Assembly: GCA_022041995.1 (NCBI GenBank)
Contig: CP074386.1
Location: 186,001 to 250,000 of the forward strand
DNA from: Cupriavidus necator
Lineage (GTDB): Bacteria; Pseudomonadota; Gammaproteobacteria; Burkholderiales; Burkholderiaceae
Direction: 5' to 3'
Length of the DNA stretch: 64,000 bases
The notes below the pieces were generated by a model. That model ran no database searches. It saw only the letters and a list, made by a program, of their open reading frames with translations, and was not told the DNA's origin. Each line of letters opens with the position of its first letter. Position 1 is the stretch's first letter. The translations under genes and the position numbers were made by a program. This document shows positions 26,619 through 35,307 of the stretch, in pieces.

Positions 26619-27968
26619 CTAAGAAACGCCCTCCGTCGGTTGGAGGGAAAAGCCAAATTCGGCCGCCCTGCGGTGCAGCTGCTTGATGACGCGCTCCTTA
26701 TAGCGCTGTTCGTAGTGGTCAGCCCCGGGGTCAGCATACTGCATGCCAAAGCGCATGGCGTTGTAGAACAGTACGGCGATCTTGCGCGCGGTGGCCGTGA
26801 CGGCCTTGGCCTTCCCGATGCGGGCCGCCAGCCGGCGGTAGAACGCACCCAGCGCCGTGCTAGTCTTCCCCACCGTGACGGCGGCCAGCCGCAGCAAGGC
26901 GGCGACACGATTGGTTGTCTTGCGCGTGTGTGACGACAGGACCTTGCCGCCGCTCACCTTGCATCCAGGCGAGAGCGTCAGCCATGACGTGAAGTGCTTG
27001 GCAGTCGGCCATCGGCTCAGATCGGTGCCGCATTCTGCGACGAGACGCACAGCTAGGTAGGAACCGATCCCGTGGATCTGCGTGAGGTCGACGCCAGCGA
27101 GCTGGCACATGAGAATACGCGCGTCGAAACTCAATGCGTTGGGCTGTTGGGCCCGGCTGCGCGCCTTGGCCAGCGGTTCTTGCGGTACGGGCTTGTCGGA
27201 CGCAAGCATGGCCAGCGTGCGTTCGATCTCAACGTCACACTCGTCGATGCGAGTTTGGTAGAAGTCGTACAGCGCCAGCGCCTGTTGCAGTGCGAAGACG
27301 TGTTCGGGCTGGTAGTTGCCCACCAGAGCGGCCCGGATGGTCTCGACGCTGGACCTGCAGTTGCGATCACGCATGGTAGCCAGCACGTCGGGATCACGCT
27401 CACCGCCGACGATGGCGCGGATGATCCGCATTCCCGTGGCGCCCGTCACGTCGCTGACGACGTGGTGCAGTTGAAGATTCATGAAGGTCAACGCCTTCTG
27501 CATATGCTGGATATGCGCGGCCGCATAGTCCAGATGTCGCTCCCGAAGCCGTAGATAGGCGCGAAGGGCTGCGATATCGCCGCTGGGCCTGAAACTTGGG
27601 CGCAACAGGCCGCAGGCATGGAGTCGCTGCAGCCATTGTGCATCGTTGACATCGCTTTTGCGGCCTGGCACGGCGCGGGACTCCCGTGCGTTGGCCACGA
27701 TGACCTCGAGGCCACGGCCTTCGAGGATTTCGTATGCGGGAATCCAGTACACGCCAGTCGATTCCATCGCCACGGTTTTGATCCCAAGCGATACGAGCCA
27801 GTCCGCCATGCGCTCGAGGTCACGAGTGAACGCCTGGAAGGTCTGGACGGGTTGGTCGCACAGTTCGGGCGGTACGGCAACGACATGGAATCGGGATCCG
27901 ATGTCGATGGCCGCCGCCTTGTCATTGATGACAGGCAGGCCTGACAACTTGCTGCGTGGTTTACGCAT
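26619..27968 (-). CDS. IS110-family transposase, complete
   Basis: 449 residues on the minus strand from ATG 27968: MRKPRSKLSGLPVINDK. The DEDD domain shows AAIDIGSRFHVVAV, VAMESTGVYWIPAYEIL and GRKSDVNDAQWLQRL. A coiled-coil middle (HIQHMQKALTFMN) leads to the transposase_20 HhH region IHGIGSYLAVRLVAE and LTLSPGCKVSGGKVLS, with the Ser-containing motif. Full length, an ordinary functional-looking IS110 enzyme. The flanks carry no inverted repeats that I can see, as usual for IS110. Confidence 0.93.
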   Translation of the reverse strand: MRKPRSKLSGLPVINDKAAAIDIGSRFHVVAVPPELCDQPVQTFQAFTRDLERMADWLVSLGIKTVAMESTGVYWIPAYEILEGRGLEVIVANARESRAVPGRKSDVNDAQWLQRLHACGLLRPSFRPSGDIAALRAYLRLRERHLDYAAAHIQHMQKALTFMNLQLHHVVSDVTGATGMRIIRAIVGGERDPDVLATMRDRNCRSSVETIRAALVGNYQPEHVFALQQALALYDFYQTRIDECDVEIERTLAMLASDKPVPQEPLAKARSRAQQPNALSFDARILMCQLAGVDLTQIHGIGSYLAVRLVAECGTDLSRWPTAKHFTSWLTLSPGCKVSGGKVLSSHTRKTTNRVAALLRLAAVTVGKTSTALGAFYRRLAARIGKAKAVTATARKIAVLFYNAMRFGMQYADPGADHYEQRYKERVIKQLHRRAAEFGFSLQPTEGVS

Positions 27969-28079
27969 GATCGCTCCTCCTGCAGGTTGTGGGCACGCAG
28001 GACGGAGGACTCGGATAAGATCACATTCCTAAACGGGGTCGCACTGGGGCGCCACCACAAACGGGTCCGCAGCTTCCCC

Positions 28080-28334
28080 CTGGGCCAGGTTTTTTGACGG
28101 GGTCAACAGCCTCCAAAATCGTAGCGGCCACTGTCCATGCGCACTTCAGTCTATGCCACGGTGCGTTTCTATCCATGGGGCCGCGACGGGTCGCGATGGC
28201 CGTTTTTTAGTTACCGATCGCGGTCAGGCCTCATCGGGTCTTGGTCACAGGTTCGTAGCCGCGATCGCCAACCAAAAAACCCTCTGCCAAATGAGTTCAA
28301 ACTCATTTAGGAACGTGCTCGAAATAACTTCCCG
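28080..28334. other. Intergenic stretch between IS110 and ISAzo13 with 20-bp palindrome
   Basis: No gene recognised. AAATGAGTTC at 28289-28298 followed by its partner AAACTCATTT to 28308 (centre CA) forms a 20-bp inverted repeat just downstream of the ISAzo13 transposase stop. It could be the element's end or a transcript hairpin. Confidence 0.45.
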
Positions 28335-29541
28335 CTATGCGGCGTTCCGTGAGCGGATGCTGTAGTTCCACGCAGGCAAGGTTGAGTCGTACTCGATGTT
28401 CAGTGAAGCACGGACGCAACGAGTGACTGTCCGTCCGGCTTCATAGACTCCGTCAAGAATGTCAGCAGTAACTTTCAGTCCGGTTTTTGTGCAGGCTTTT
28501 TCGATCAGTTCACGAACCAGACTAACGCTGCTGAAGACTACGCCAGCACAGGCTCGCGTAATGTGTGGAAACACGCGGTGCTCGATCGGATTATGTTTCG
28601 AGCAGTATGGGGCGTAGTGGGCCACCCGGATTTCCAGTCCGAGCCGGTCTGCCAGATCTTGCAGATCCGCTTTGAAAAGCCACGAATCACTTGGGTTGCT
28701 ACCTCCGCCATCGCACAGTAGCAGTAACCGTGTGGCTTGGGGATAATCGGCGCGACCCTGTTTTTCCCACCAGTGCGCTACGCTGTCGCAGGCAAACTGC
28801 GTCGTGTCACGGCTCACCCCGATGTTCACATGTGCCTTGTTCAGCCCGATGTCGTACAGCCCATGCGGGATGACCTTGCCTTCGCTGTAGCTCGGAAAAT
28901 CATGGTCGAGGACTTCAAGCTGCTCGCGCGTGTAGAGCTTGCCGTCGCGATAGAAATTGCCCAGCATCTCCTTCTTCTTCGTATCGATGCTGAGGACAGG
29001 CTGGTCGTCTTCGAGATATTCCGCCTTGAGTTGCGTAATACGCTGAAATTGTACGTCGCGTTGTGCGTGGGACTTGAACGACTTCTTTTTCTGTGATTGC
29101 CGCCGGGAAAAACCGTTGCGCTTTAGCAGCTGCCGGACCGTTCGCACGCTCACCCGTTCGCCTACTTGCTGCGTCATCGCCTGTGCGATTTCGCGTGGCT
29201 TCAGATCCGTCCAGATGATGCCGTGTTGTGGATTACCCGCCGTATGCTCTCGCACCACATCTAGAAATACCGCGTTCCACTCCGGATGGTCCGTTAACCT
29301 GGATTTACGCCCCTTTTTTTCGGATCCGCTCTCCAACCGGATCCAGCTCTTCTTCCAGGTCCTTTAGCCCTTGTCTAATTGTTTTCGGGTCCATTTCAAA
29401 CAGTTTCGCAATATATTCGAAACCGCCATGGCCCAGCTTGTCCGCCTCCACAGCCGCATACCGCCGTCGGTCCTTCTCCGACAAGCGCGCGTACAGCCGC
29501 TTCATCCGCGTTTCAACCTCAGCCCGGTAACCAGCCTGCAT
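28335..29541 (-). pseudogene. ISAzo13-family transposase in two frames
   Basis: Frame 1 from ATG 29541 (MQAGYRAEVETRMKRLYARL) runs through KLGHGGFEYIAKLFEMDPKT to RIRKKGA at 29305. Frame 2 continues GRKSRLTDHPEWNAVFLDVV, GERVSVRTVRQLLKRNGFS, VLSIDTKKKEMLGNF (Asp), LLLLCDGGGSNPSD (Asp) and HNPIEHRVFPHI (Glu) to 28335. The break is at A7G4 (29312-29322 on the plus strand as CCCCTTTTTTT). A shift there could be programmed, an indel, or a sequencing error. All DDE residues are present across the two frames. Confidence 0.82.
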
Positions 29542-29629
29542 CGTTTGTCCTCCAGAGGCATCACATCTTACCCGCGTCGCTTTGCGCACGCCAGGTCCAC
29601 TTCGGGAAGTTATTTCTCACTCGTTCCTT

Positions 29630-29694
29630 AGTGCGGGAAAACCGCACACCGGGTTCGGAGGGAGGGGACGGCGCAAGCCGTTTCCTACCTTTAT
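29630..29694 (+). ncRNA. 3' end of a second group II intron (domain V/VI remnant)
   Basis: GTGCGGGAAAACCGCACACC, then GGGTTCGGAGGGAGGGGACG and GCAAGCCGTTTCCTACC, closely match the domain V/VI end of the intron at 18852-18922 but on the plus strand. The left half of domain V is lost where the ISAzo13 side begins. Only the 3' terminus remains; no RT is attached. The hipBA leader begins directly after it. Confidence 0.7.
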
Positions 29695-29828
29695 ACAAAT
29701 ACGTTTTTGTGGACGGGTAAGCGTTTTGCTGCGATCGGTGCGAGCCCGCCTTCCTTCAGAAATTCTGATGGACTAGTTGCGTTCACAGAAAAGATCATTG
29801 CGGCCGAGCGCTGGGACGCAGAATTATG

Positions 29829-29856
29829 TTCGTTATTTCGCACGATGGTCTATACT
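29829..29856 (+). promoter_or_regulatory. Candidate hipBA promoter
   Basis: TATACT at 29851-29856 is a good -10; TTCGTT at 29829-29834 is a weak -35 with 16-base spacing. The hipB ATG follows at 29888. HipB-type proteins usually repress their own promoter, but I do not see a clear paired operator. Confidence 0.45.
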
Positions 29857-29887
29857 GACCCCATCGATGTACGGAATATCGAACACC

Positions 29888-30157
29888 ATGGAAACTGCAC
29901 CGCGCACCGCATTCACGGCTCAGGAACTGGGCCGGCTCATCCGTGACACCCGTAAGGCGCTCGGCAAAAGTCAGACCGAGCTGGCCAGTGCCCTGCAGGT
30001 ACGCCGCCAGACCATTGCCGAACTCGAACTGGGCGGCAATGTGGGCCTGCACGTGATGTTCAGTGCCCTGACCTTTCTGGGTAAGGGGCTGGCCATTACC
30101 GATGCCCGCCCGACGGCGGCGGCGCTGCGCGCCATGCTGGATGACGCCGATGAATGA
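29888..30157 (+). CDS. hipB: HipB-like antitoxin (XRE HTH)
   Basis: 89 residues starting METAPRTAFTAQELG. It has an HTH_XRE domain (LGRLIRDTRKALGKSQTELASAL, with the recognition helix in VRRQTIAELELGG) and a short C-terminal extension that in HipB proteins contacts HipA. It overlaps hipA by 8 bases, so the two are translationally coupled. It is expected to neutralise HipA and autorepress the operon. The start was chosen as the ATG preceding the conserved domain; ACGGA at 29871 is a weak ribosome binding site. Confidence 0.88.
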   Translation: METAPRTAFTAQELGRLIRDTRKALGKSQTELASALQVRRQTIAELELGGNVGLHVMFSALTFLGKGLAITDARPTAAALRAMLDDADE

Positions 30158-31436
30158 CAAACTCAAACGCCTGCTGGTGAGCACGCCGCAAGGTCCGTCG
30201 GGCACGCTTGACAAGGCCTCGCGCTTTGTTTTCAACTATACGACGACTGAGCGGCCGTGCGAAGTGTCGCTCGGCATGCCGATCGGTGTGGAGAGCTATG
30301 GCAGCAGCGTGCTGCATCCGCTGTTTGCGATGAATCGCCCGGAGGGGTATCTGCTCGATCGCATCCGCAACAAGTTCGGCAAGCTCATGCAGCTCGACGA
30401 CATGCGGCTGCTGGCGCTCACGGGCGCCAACCAGATCGGACGCCTGCGCTATGCGGAGCCCGACGCGCAAACGAAGCGGCTCGGCGCCGGTATCGGCCTG
30501 ACGACGATCTTGGAGAACGAGGGCTCGGCCGAGCTCTTCGAATACCTCGTGGACACGTACCTGACGTCGGGCATCAGCGGCTTCCAGCCCAAGGTGATGA
30601 TTCCCGATGCGGACAAGCTCGACGTGCCGCCCGCCCCCGCCACGCTGGGCGCGCGCGCGACCATCGTGGCGCCGGATCTGATCGTCAAGGCCAGTGGCGA
30701 GGACTATCCGCATCTGGCACAGAACGAGTTTCTGTGCATGGACGCGGCGCGCCGGGCGGGGCTGACCGTCCCCGACTTCTGGCTGTCGGAATCGGGCAAG
30801 CTTTTCGTGATGGGCCGCTTCGATCTGGACGGCGAGCGGCAGCTCGGCTTCGAGGACATGGTGGTGCTGATGAACCGCACCAACGAGGAAAAGTACCTCG
30901 GTTCCTACGAGCAGATCGCCAAGGTCATCAATGCCTATTGCGGGACGAACGCACCGGAAAGCTGCCGGCGCTTCTTCGAGTATCTGGCGCTGACCGTGCT
31001 CGTGCGCAACGGTGACGCGCACTTGAAGAACTTCGGGCTGCTGTACGAGGATCCGCATACCGCCCCGCCCAAGCTCTCGCCGCTGTTCGATGTGGTGACG
31101 ACGATGGTCTACAAATACCAGAACAAGCACGGGGTCGAGCTCACCGACCGCGAACTGGCGATCAAGCTCGCGAAGTCCAAGCGCTATCCGGACCGCAAGA
31201 CGCTGATCGAGTTCGGCCGCAATGCCTGCGGCGTGGCCAAGCCCGAGGAAGTCCTGCAGCGTCTCAGCGATGCGATGGCCGATACGCTCGCCGAGCATGG
31301 CCCCAAGATGCACCTGGAGCTCATGCGGGAGATGCGCCGGGAGTGGGATGGCGGGCGCCTTGCCATGGCGACTGATGACGTCTATCAGCGCGCCGTGGTC
31401 AAGGGGATGTCCGAGCCCCTGCCGGATCCGCTGTGA
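30150..31436 (+). CDS. hipA: HipA-like serine/threonine kinase toxin
   Basis: 428 residues starting MNDKLKRLLVSTPQG. It shows the HipA N-terminal couple domain (LSLGMP and LHPLFAMNRPEGYLLDRI), the ATP-binding GISGFQPKVMI and LIVKASGEDYPHLAQNEFLCM, the catalytic NGDAHLKNFGLLY and the metal-binding SPLFDVVTTMVY. Full length and in frame. In the E. coli system HipA phosphorylates GltX and induces persistence; the target here is unknown. It is an intact cargo pair amid IS debris and may serve to stabilise the region or plasmid. Confidence 0.9.
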   Translation: MNDKLKRLLVSTPQGPSGTLDKASRFVFNYTTTERPCEVSLGMPIGVESYGSSVLHPLFAMNRPEGYLLDRIRNKFGKLMQLDDMRLLALTGANQIGRLRYAEPDAQTKRLGAGIGLTTILENEGSAELFEYLVDTYLTSGISGFQPKVMIPDADKLDVPPAPATLGARATIVAPDLIVKASGEDYPHLAQNEFLCMDAARRAGLTVPDFWLSESGKLFVMGRFDLDGERQLGFEDMVVLMNRTNEEKYLGSYEQIAKVINAYCGTNAPESCRRFFEYLALTVLVRNGDAHLKNFGLLYEDPHTAPPKLSPLFDVVTTMVYKYQNKHGVELTDRELAIKLAKSKRYPDRKTLIEFGRNACGVAKPEEVLQRLSDAMADTLAEHGPKMHLELMREMRREWDGGRLAMATDDVYQRAVVKGMSEPLPDPL

Positions 31437-31639
31437 GGCCGGCCCGGTGGGCGCGCGCGCGCGTTAGGCGTGCTCCCGGCCTATGTCCAGATCGCCCACC
31501 ACGGGCGACGTCGTGCGGGCGGCAGTCCCCATGCGGGATCGCGCAGCAACGCCAGCACCGTCCGGTTCGGATCGTCCGGATGCGGACCGGACAGAGTGGC
31601 GCCGAGGCGATCGGCGACATAGAGCGCGACCGCTGCCGA
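31437..31639. other. GC-rich stretch after hipA, no clear gene
   Basis: Contains GCGCGCGCGCGCG just after the hipA stop. A minus-strand frame reads through from the IS110 fragment (GPHPDDPNRTVLALLRDPAWG) but I do not recognise it. Confidence 0.35.
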
Positions 31640-31800
31640 GCGGCGTTTGCCAGCGTGGCAATGCGTGCGCGCCATCTTGTTGGCCAGCGCTACGATCACA
31701 ACATTGCGCGGGCGACGCTTGCTGATTTGCTCAACCCACGGACCTGGCTCCTTCGCACGCGTCAACACGCTGCGCGCGCCGTGAATCAGCCTCCGGTTGC
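31640..31800 (-). pseudogene. IS110-family transposase C-terminal fragment
   Basis: The minus-strand pieces RLIHGARSVLTRAKEPGPW and RPRNVVIVALANKMART are the conserved C-terminal motif of IS110/IS1111 transposases (LIHGARS..., VALANKMART). It is fused upstream, in frame, to the first residues of an IS3 OrfB. Only about 45 residues survive. Confidence 0.75.
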
Positions 31801-32192
31801 CTGGAAATGCAAAGACTTGGCAGATCGGCTCGACCCCGAAGGATTCGCGATGCTGATCCACAAAGGAGTTCAGGACTTGAGACGGCGATCGAGCTCCGCT
31901 TGGGCGAAAAACGCGCTGGCCAGCTTCAGGATCTCGTTTGCGCGGCGCAATTCCTTATTCTCCCGCTCCAGCGCCTTCAGGCGTTCTCGTTCGGCTGTCG
32001 TTACGCCACCGCGCTCTCCGCTATCAACCTGGTCACGCTTGACCCATTTCAGCAATGTATGGCGCGAACCCCCGATTTTGGGGCAATGGCCTGAACTGCC
32101 GCCCACAGCGACGGATGCTCGCCAAGCTGTTCTCGCACCAGACCGACTGCTCGTTCTTGAACCTCAGGCGAATACTTGTCTTGCTTGCTCAT
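31801..32192 (-). pseudogene. IS3-family fragment: OrfA plus first residues of OrfB
   Basis: From ATG 32192: MSKQDKYSPEVQERAVGLV, the HTH region SLWAAVQAIAPK, then after a one-base frameshift GGSRHTLLKWVKRDQVDSG and the leucine-zipper-like ERLKALERENKELRRANEIL. OrfB begins DQHRESFGVEPICQV and is cut near 31805 by the IS110 fragment. It is a different IS3 subgroup from copies A-C. Inactive. Confidence 0.78.
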
Positions 32193-32215
32193 GGCTCCAT
32201 TCTGGTAAGAAGCCC

Positions 32216-32489
32216 CTACGCCGGACACGCCGGTTGAACTGGGTATCCGAGATCGGTGAGTCTCTTGAGCAGTCGCTTAACAGTTCCCTGAATGTCCCGC
32301 CTATTGAAGTAGTCGGGACCGAGGTCCGTGTACTCCACGCCGTTGCGAAGCATGTGCCACGCAGCGGTTAGCATAGAGGCTGCAACTGCGACGATGGCTT
32401 TCTTGGCACCTCGTCGAGCCTTGATTCGCATGAACTGGGCATGCAAGTAGGTGTTTTTCGTGCGCGCCGCTGCCCATGCGGCGGTCACC
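32216..32489 (-). pseudogene. IS110-family transposase C-terminal fragment, cut by IS3 copy B
   Basis: The minus-strand frame AAWAAARTKNTYLHAQFMRI, RRGAKKAIVAVAASMLTAAW and LGPDYFNRRD is the C-terminal end of an IS110-family transposase of the branch with the TKNTYL motif. About 90 residues remain. The upstream part is replaced at 32490 by the right terminal repeat of IS3 copy B. Confidence 0.8.
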
Positions 32490-32550
32490 AGAGGTGGCAC
32501 CGTTTGTTCGGACAGGGATCCGGAGTTTTTAAGTGGAAGCGCTGGGGCAG

Positions 32551-33381
32551 TCAGGCTGCCGATTTGATCGCTGGCAGCGTGGCGAAGTATGCCTCATCCG
32601 GGGTCTGGTCCGCCAGACTGGAATGGGGCCGTCGTTGGTTGTACCAGGTTAGGTAGTTAGCGATAGAGCGGCGCGCATGGCTGACCGAGTCGTAGGCTTT
32701 CAGGTAGACCTCCTCGTATTTGACGCTGCGCCAAAGGCGTTCGACGAACACGTTATCGCGCCAACTGCCCTTGCCGTCCATCGACAGTTGGATGCCGCGG
32801 TCCAGCACGGCGTCTGTGAACTCCGTGGCGGTGAACTGGCTGCCCTGGTCGGTGTTGACGATCTCCGGGTTGCCGTACTTGGCAAAGGCCTCCTCGATTG
32901 CCTCGACGGCATGACAGCTCTCCAGCGTGATCGCCACCCGGTAGGCCAGCACCCGGCGGCTGGCCCGGTCCACCACTGCCGTCAGGTACACAAAGCCCCG
33001 TGCCATCGGAATGTAGGTCGTGTCCAGAGCCCACACCTGGTTGGCCCGGTCGATCTTCCGGTCGCGCAGCAGGTACGGCCAGATCTTGTGCGCCGCGTGC
33101 TTGCGGCTCGTGTTCGGCCGGCGATACAGCGCCTCAATGCCCATGCGCTTCATCAGCGTGCCCACGTGCCGGCGACCGACCTGGATGCCTTCCCGGCGCA
33201 GCAGGCGCGCCAGCATGCGAGCCCCCGCGAAGGGATGCTCCAGATGCAGTTCGTCGATGCGGCGCATCAGCTTCAGATCTGCCTCGCTGACCGGTTGCGG
33301 CTGGTAGTACGCGCTGGACCGGGCGATGCCCACCAGCTTGACCTGCCGGCTCACCGGCAGCGCGTGCTCGCGGTCGATCAT
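32551..33381 (-). CDS. IS3-family transposase OrfB, copy B
   Basis: 276 residues from ATG 33381 on the minus strand, identical to copy A apart from a few residues (DRASRR for DWASRR; KYGNPEI for KYGAPEI). The DDE residues lie in WALDTTYIP, NTDQGSQFTA and NVFVERLWR. The frame stays open upstream past the T_TTT_TTG slippery site (33423-33429 on the plus strand as CAAAAAA), where a -1 shift from OrfA would make the OrfAB transposase. Confidence 0.93.
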   Translation of the reverse strand: MIDREHALPVSRQVKLVGIARSSAYYQPQPVSEADLKLMRRIDELHLEHPFAGARMLARLLRREGIQVGRRHVGTLMKRMGIEALYRRPNTSRKHAAHKIWPYLLRDRKIDRANQVWALDTTYIPMARGFVYLTAVVDRASRRVLAYRVAITLESCHAVEAIEEAFAKYGNPEIVNTDQGSQFTATEFTDAVLDRGIQLSMDGKGSWRDNVFVERLWRSVKYEEVYLKAYDSVSHARRSIANYLTWYNQRRPHSSLADQTPDEAYFATLPAIKSAA

Positions 33382-33686
33382 CGCTTTGCGCTCAGCAGGC
33401 CGGCCTTGCTGAGCGCGCCGGACAAAAAATCGTTCTCCAGCGCCAACTGGCCGATCTTGGCGTGCAGCACCTTCAAATCCACCGGCGGCTCGCCCCCACT
33501 TTCCTTGCCACCGCCGAACAGGTCCGCGGCATGCTCCACCAACTGCTGCTTCCACGCTGTGATCTGGCTGGGGTGCACGTCGTACTGCTGGACCAGCTCC
33601 GCCAGCGTCTTTTCGCCCTTGAGGGCCGCCAGGGCTACCTTCGCCTTCAACCCCGCCGAGTGGGTTCGCCTGCTTCGTTTCGTCAT
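33378..33686 (-). CDS. IS3 OrfA, copy B
   Basis: 102 residues, MTKRSRRTHSAGLKAKV, with the HTH ELVQQYDVHPSQITAWK and a heptad-like tail (VLHAKIGQLALENDFLSGAL). Its TGA overlaps the OrfB ATG as ATGA. It contains the slippery heptamer T TTT TTG for -1 frameshifting. Intact, unlike copy A. Confidence 0.9.
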   Translation of the reverse strand: MTKRSRRTHSAGLKAKVALAALKGEKTLAELVQQYDVHPSQITAWKQQLVEHAADLFGGGKESGGEPPVDLKVLHAKIGQLALENDFLSGALSKAGLLSAKR

Positions 33687-33776
33687 CTTCTGAGGTCCTT
33701 TCTGCCCGCCATTATGGCCGGCTCAGACCCCAGCTCTTCCATTTATCCGACTGTCCGAATTTCCGGCGCCACCTCT

Positions 33777-34149
33777 GCCTAGTGTCGGATTTACACAGCC
33801 GTCAACAACAAGTGCCGTACGAAGACCTGTCTTCGCTTGGCTGTCGCTTTATTCGTGTTGTGGCGGCAAATCACGGATGAGCAATGTACAAAATTTCATG
33901 CCTCTGAGCGAACGTCCAACATGTCTACACTCCTATTCGCAGTGGCGAATCGTCGCCCACAGTATTCGGGGACGACGATTCGCCCAATTGGTCCCTTGCG
34001 ACAATCAACTGAGCCGGCGCGCAACTCTTTGCTAGGTCCACTGCAAACGCTCTCCCACTCCAGCAGCGGTGCGTCGGCGAACAATGGGGAGCATGACCGA
34101 CCAGCAAGAACTCTCACGTCAGCCGGTACCGCATGAACTTGAATCAGGC
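33777..34149. other. Unassigned stretch between IS3 copy B and the IS630 remnant
   Basis: Open frames exist (for example from 33837, about 99 residues, Ser/Pro-rich), but composition and motifs do not support any of them. GGCGAATCGTCGCCC near 33945 and GGGACGACGATTCGCCC near 33969 form a hairpin-like pair. The 3' edge is homologous to the end of the small effector locus (TCxCCGAATGATGCTGAAA). Confidence 0.35.
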
Positions 34150-34994
34150 CGCATACATACTTCTCCGAATGATGCTGAAACTAACAACGAATGCGTTCCG
34201 GCTGTTTCTGAACACTGCGCAGATGGCTCGACGCGGCCTTGATGAGTTGCAGCTTGGTGCGAGCCGGTGCCCGGGAGGTGACGGCTTGCTGGATATCGGC
34301 GTTGGCCATCTCGTCGCGATTGAGTTCCGGGCCGTAGATGGGCAGGTAAAACACCTCGATTTGCTCGACGTGCCGGGCGAGCCAGGCCTTCACCGGCTTG
34401 CTGTGATGCACCCTCAGGTTATCGAGAATCAGGGCCTTCTTGCCTGCGTCCTTGACCAGACGGCGCAGAAAGTCGATCAAGATATCGGCGTTAAGCGACC
34501 CCTCGAAGATCTTCCAGCGCATCTTGTCGCGATTGGTGACCGTGGAAATGATCGACAGCCCCTCGCGCTTGCTGTTGATGCGTACCCCCCCTCGTTTGCC
34601 CGATTGGAGCGAAGCTGCGCCCGCGCACGTCGTCAGATCGCAGTCCGGTCTCATCGCCTCAGTGGATTTCTGCATCCTGAGCCTTAGCACGCTGCGCGAT
34701 CTCCGGATAGCCCTCATTCAGCCGTTTCCTGACCGCAGCCGAGGACTGCTCGTCAGCGCGGCGAATCGGTTTCTGCGGAGTGAGGCCCCTGCGCGACAAG
34801 TAGAGACCCATGGTGCGAACCGGAAGCCGGATACCGAAGCGGTGCTCGACCAAATCAGCAACCGCGCGACGGGTCCACAGTGCGTAAGCCATCTTCATTG
34901 ATCCGGTGTGCTGTCGCGAATCAGCTTGCAGACTTCGCGCCCCTGCTCGGCGTTCAACAAGCGCCCCTCGCCAAACCGACGCCCACCGTGGCAT
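34150..34994 (-). pseudogene. IS630-family transposase, decayed, upstream of SKWP copy 2
   Basis: Minus-strand pieces in order: YALWTRRAVADLVEHRFGIR and VRTMGLYLSRRGLTPQKP (winged helix), AQRAKAQDAEIH (before the first Asp), then in another frame GVRINSKREGLSIISTVTN, ALILDNLRVHHSKPVKAWL (second Asp) and FYLPIYGPELNRDE (Glu region), with a stop TAG in the C-terminal CYFQHHS motif. There are several frameshifts and a lost N-terminus. Deleted forms lie upstream of copies 1 and 3. Confidence 0.82.
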
Positions 34995-35307
34995 CTTGCA
35001 GCGTCGTCGCGACGCCCTCAGTATGGCGCTGGCAAGATGCCAAACACTCCAATGCGATATCCCAGCTGTGCTTGTCCATCTCCGCTCTTGATCGACACCG
35101 CCAGCATGAGATGCGCTCGTCTTGCTTCCTCAAGATTGCGGATTTATCCCTTCCACCCGTAATGGCTGTTGAGCTGGGGCTTACTCGTCCTGATTCCACT
35201 ATCCCGACATAGCCGCTTGTTTCAACGGTCTACCCGCCCGATCCGATGACAACGGCGGAAGCTATTACAACGGCCTGCGAGGTAACTACTGGAGAAGGGG
35301 CATAGCT
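34995..35307 (+). promoter_or_regulatory. Leader of SKWP copy 2
   Basis: Same conserved leader as 4087-4397, including the GCATCTTGC/GCAAGATGC inverted repeat (about 34990-35040) and GGAGAAGGGG before the ATG at 35308. No hrpII box found. Upstream of it the small effector gene is absent. Confidence 0.5.

Larger units (their letters stand above)
32490..33776 (-). mobile_element. IS3-family element, copy B (intact, 1287 bp)
   Basis: The terminal repeats AGAGGTGGCACCGTTTGTTC (32490) and, in reverse, AGAGGTGGCGCCGGAAATTC (from 33776) bound intact orfA and orfB. The flanks are ACC and GCC, with no target duplication. Copy B is the reference for the frameshifted copy A and the truncated copy C. 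Confidence 0.92.

Noticed and set aside
31437..31470. GCGCGCGCGCG run after hipA as a Z-DNA or regulatory element
   Set aside because: Short and expected occasionally in GC-rich DNA; no other support.
33837..34136. 99-residue open frame between IS3 copy B and the IS630 remnant
   Set aside because: No ribosome binding site, no motif and low-complexity Ser/Pro content; not distinguishable from chance.
34906..34960. Possible hrpII box upstream of SKWP copy 2 (TTCG near 34939)
   Set aside because: The second half-site is TTCA at N15, not TTCG at N16, and it lies within the IS630 remnant.
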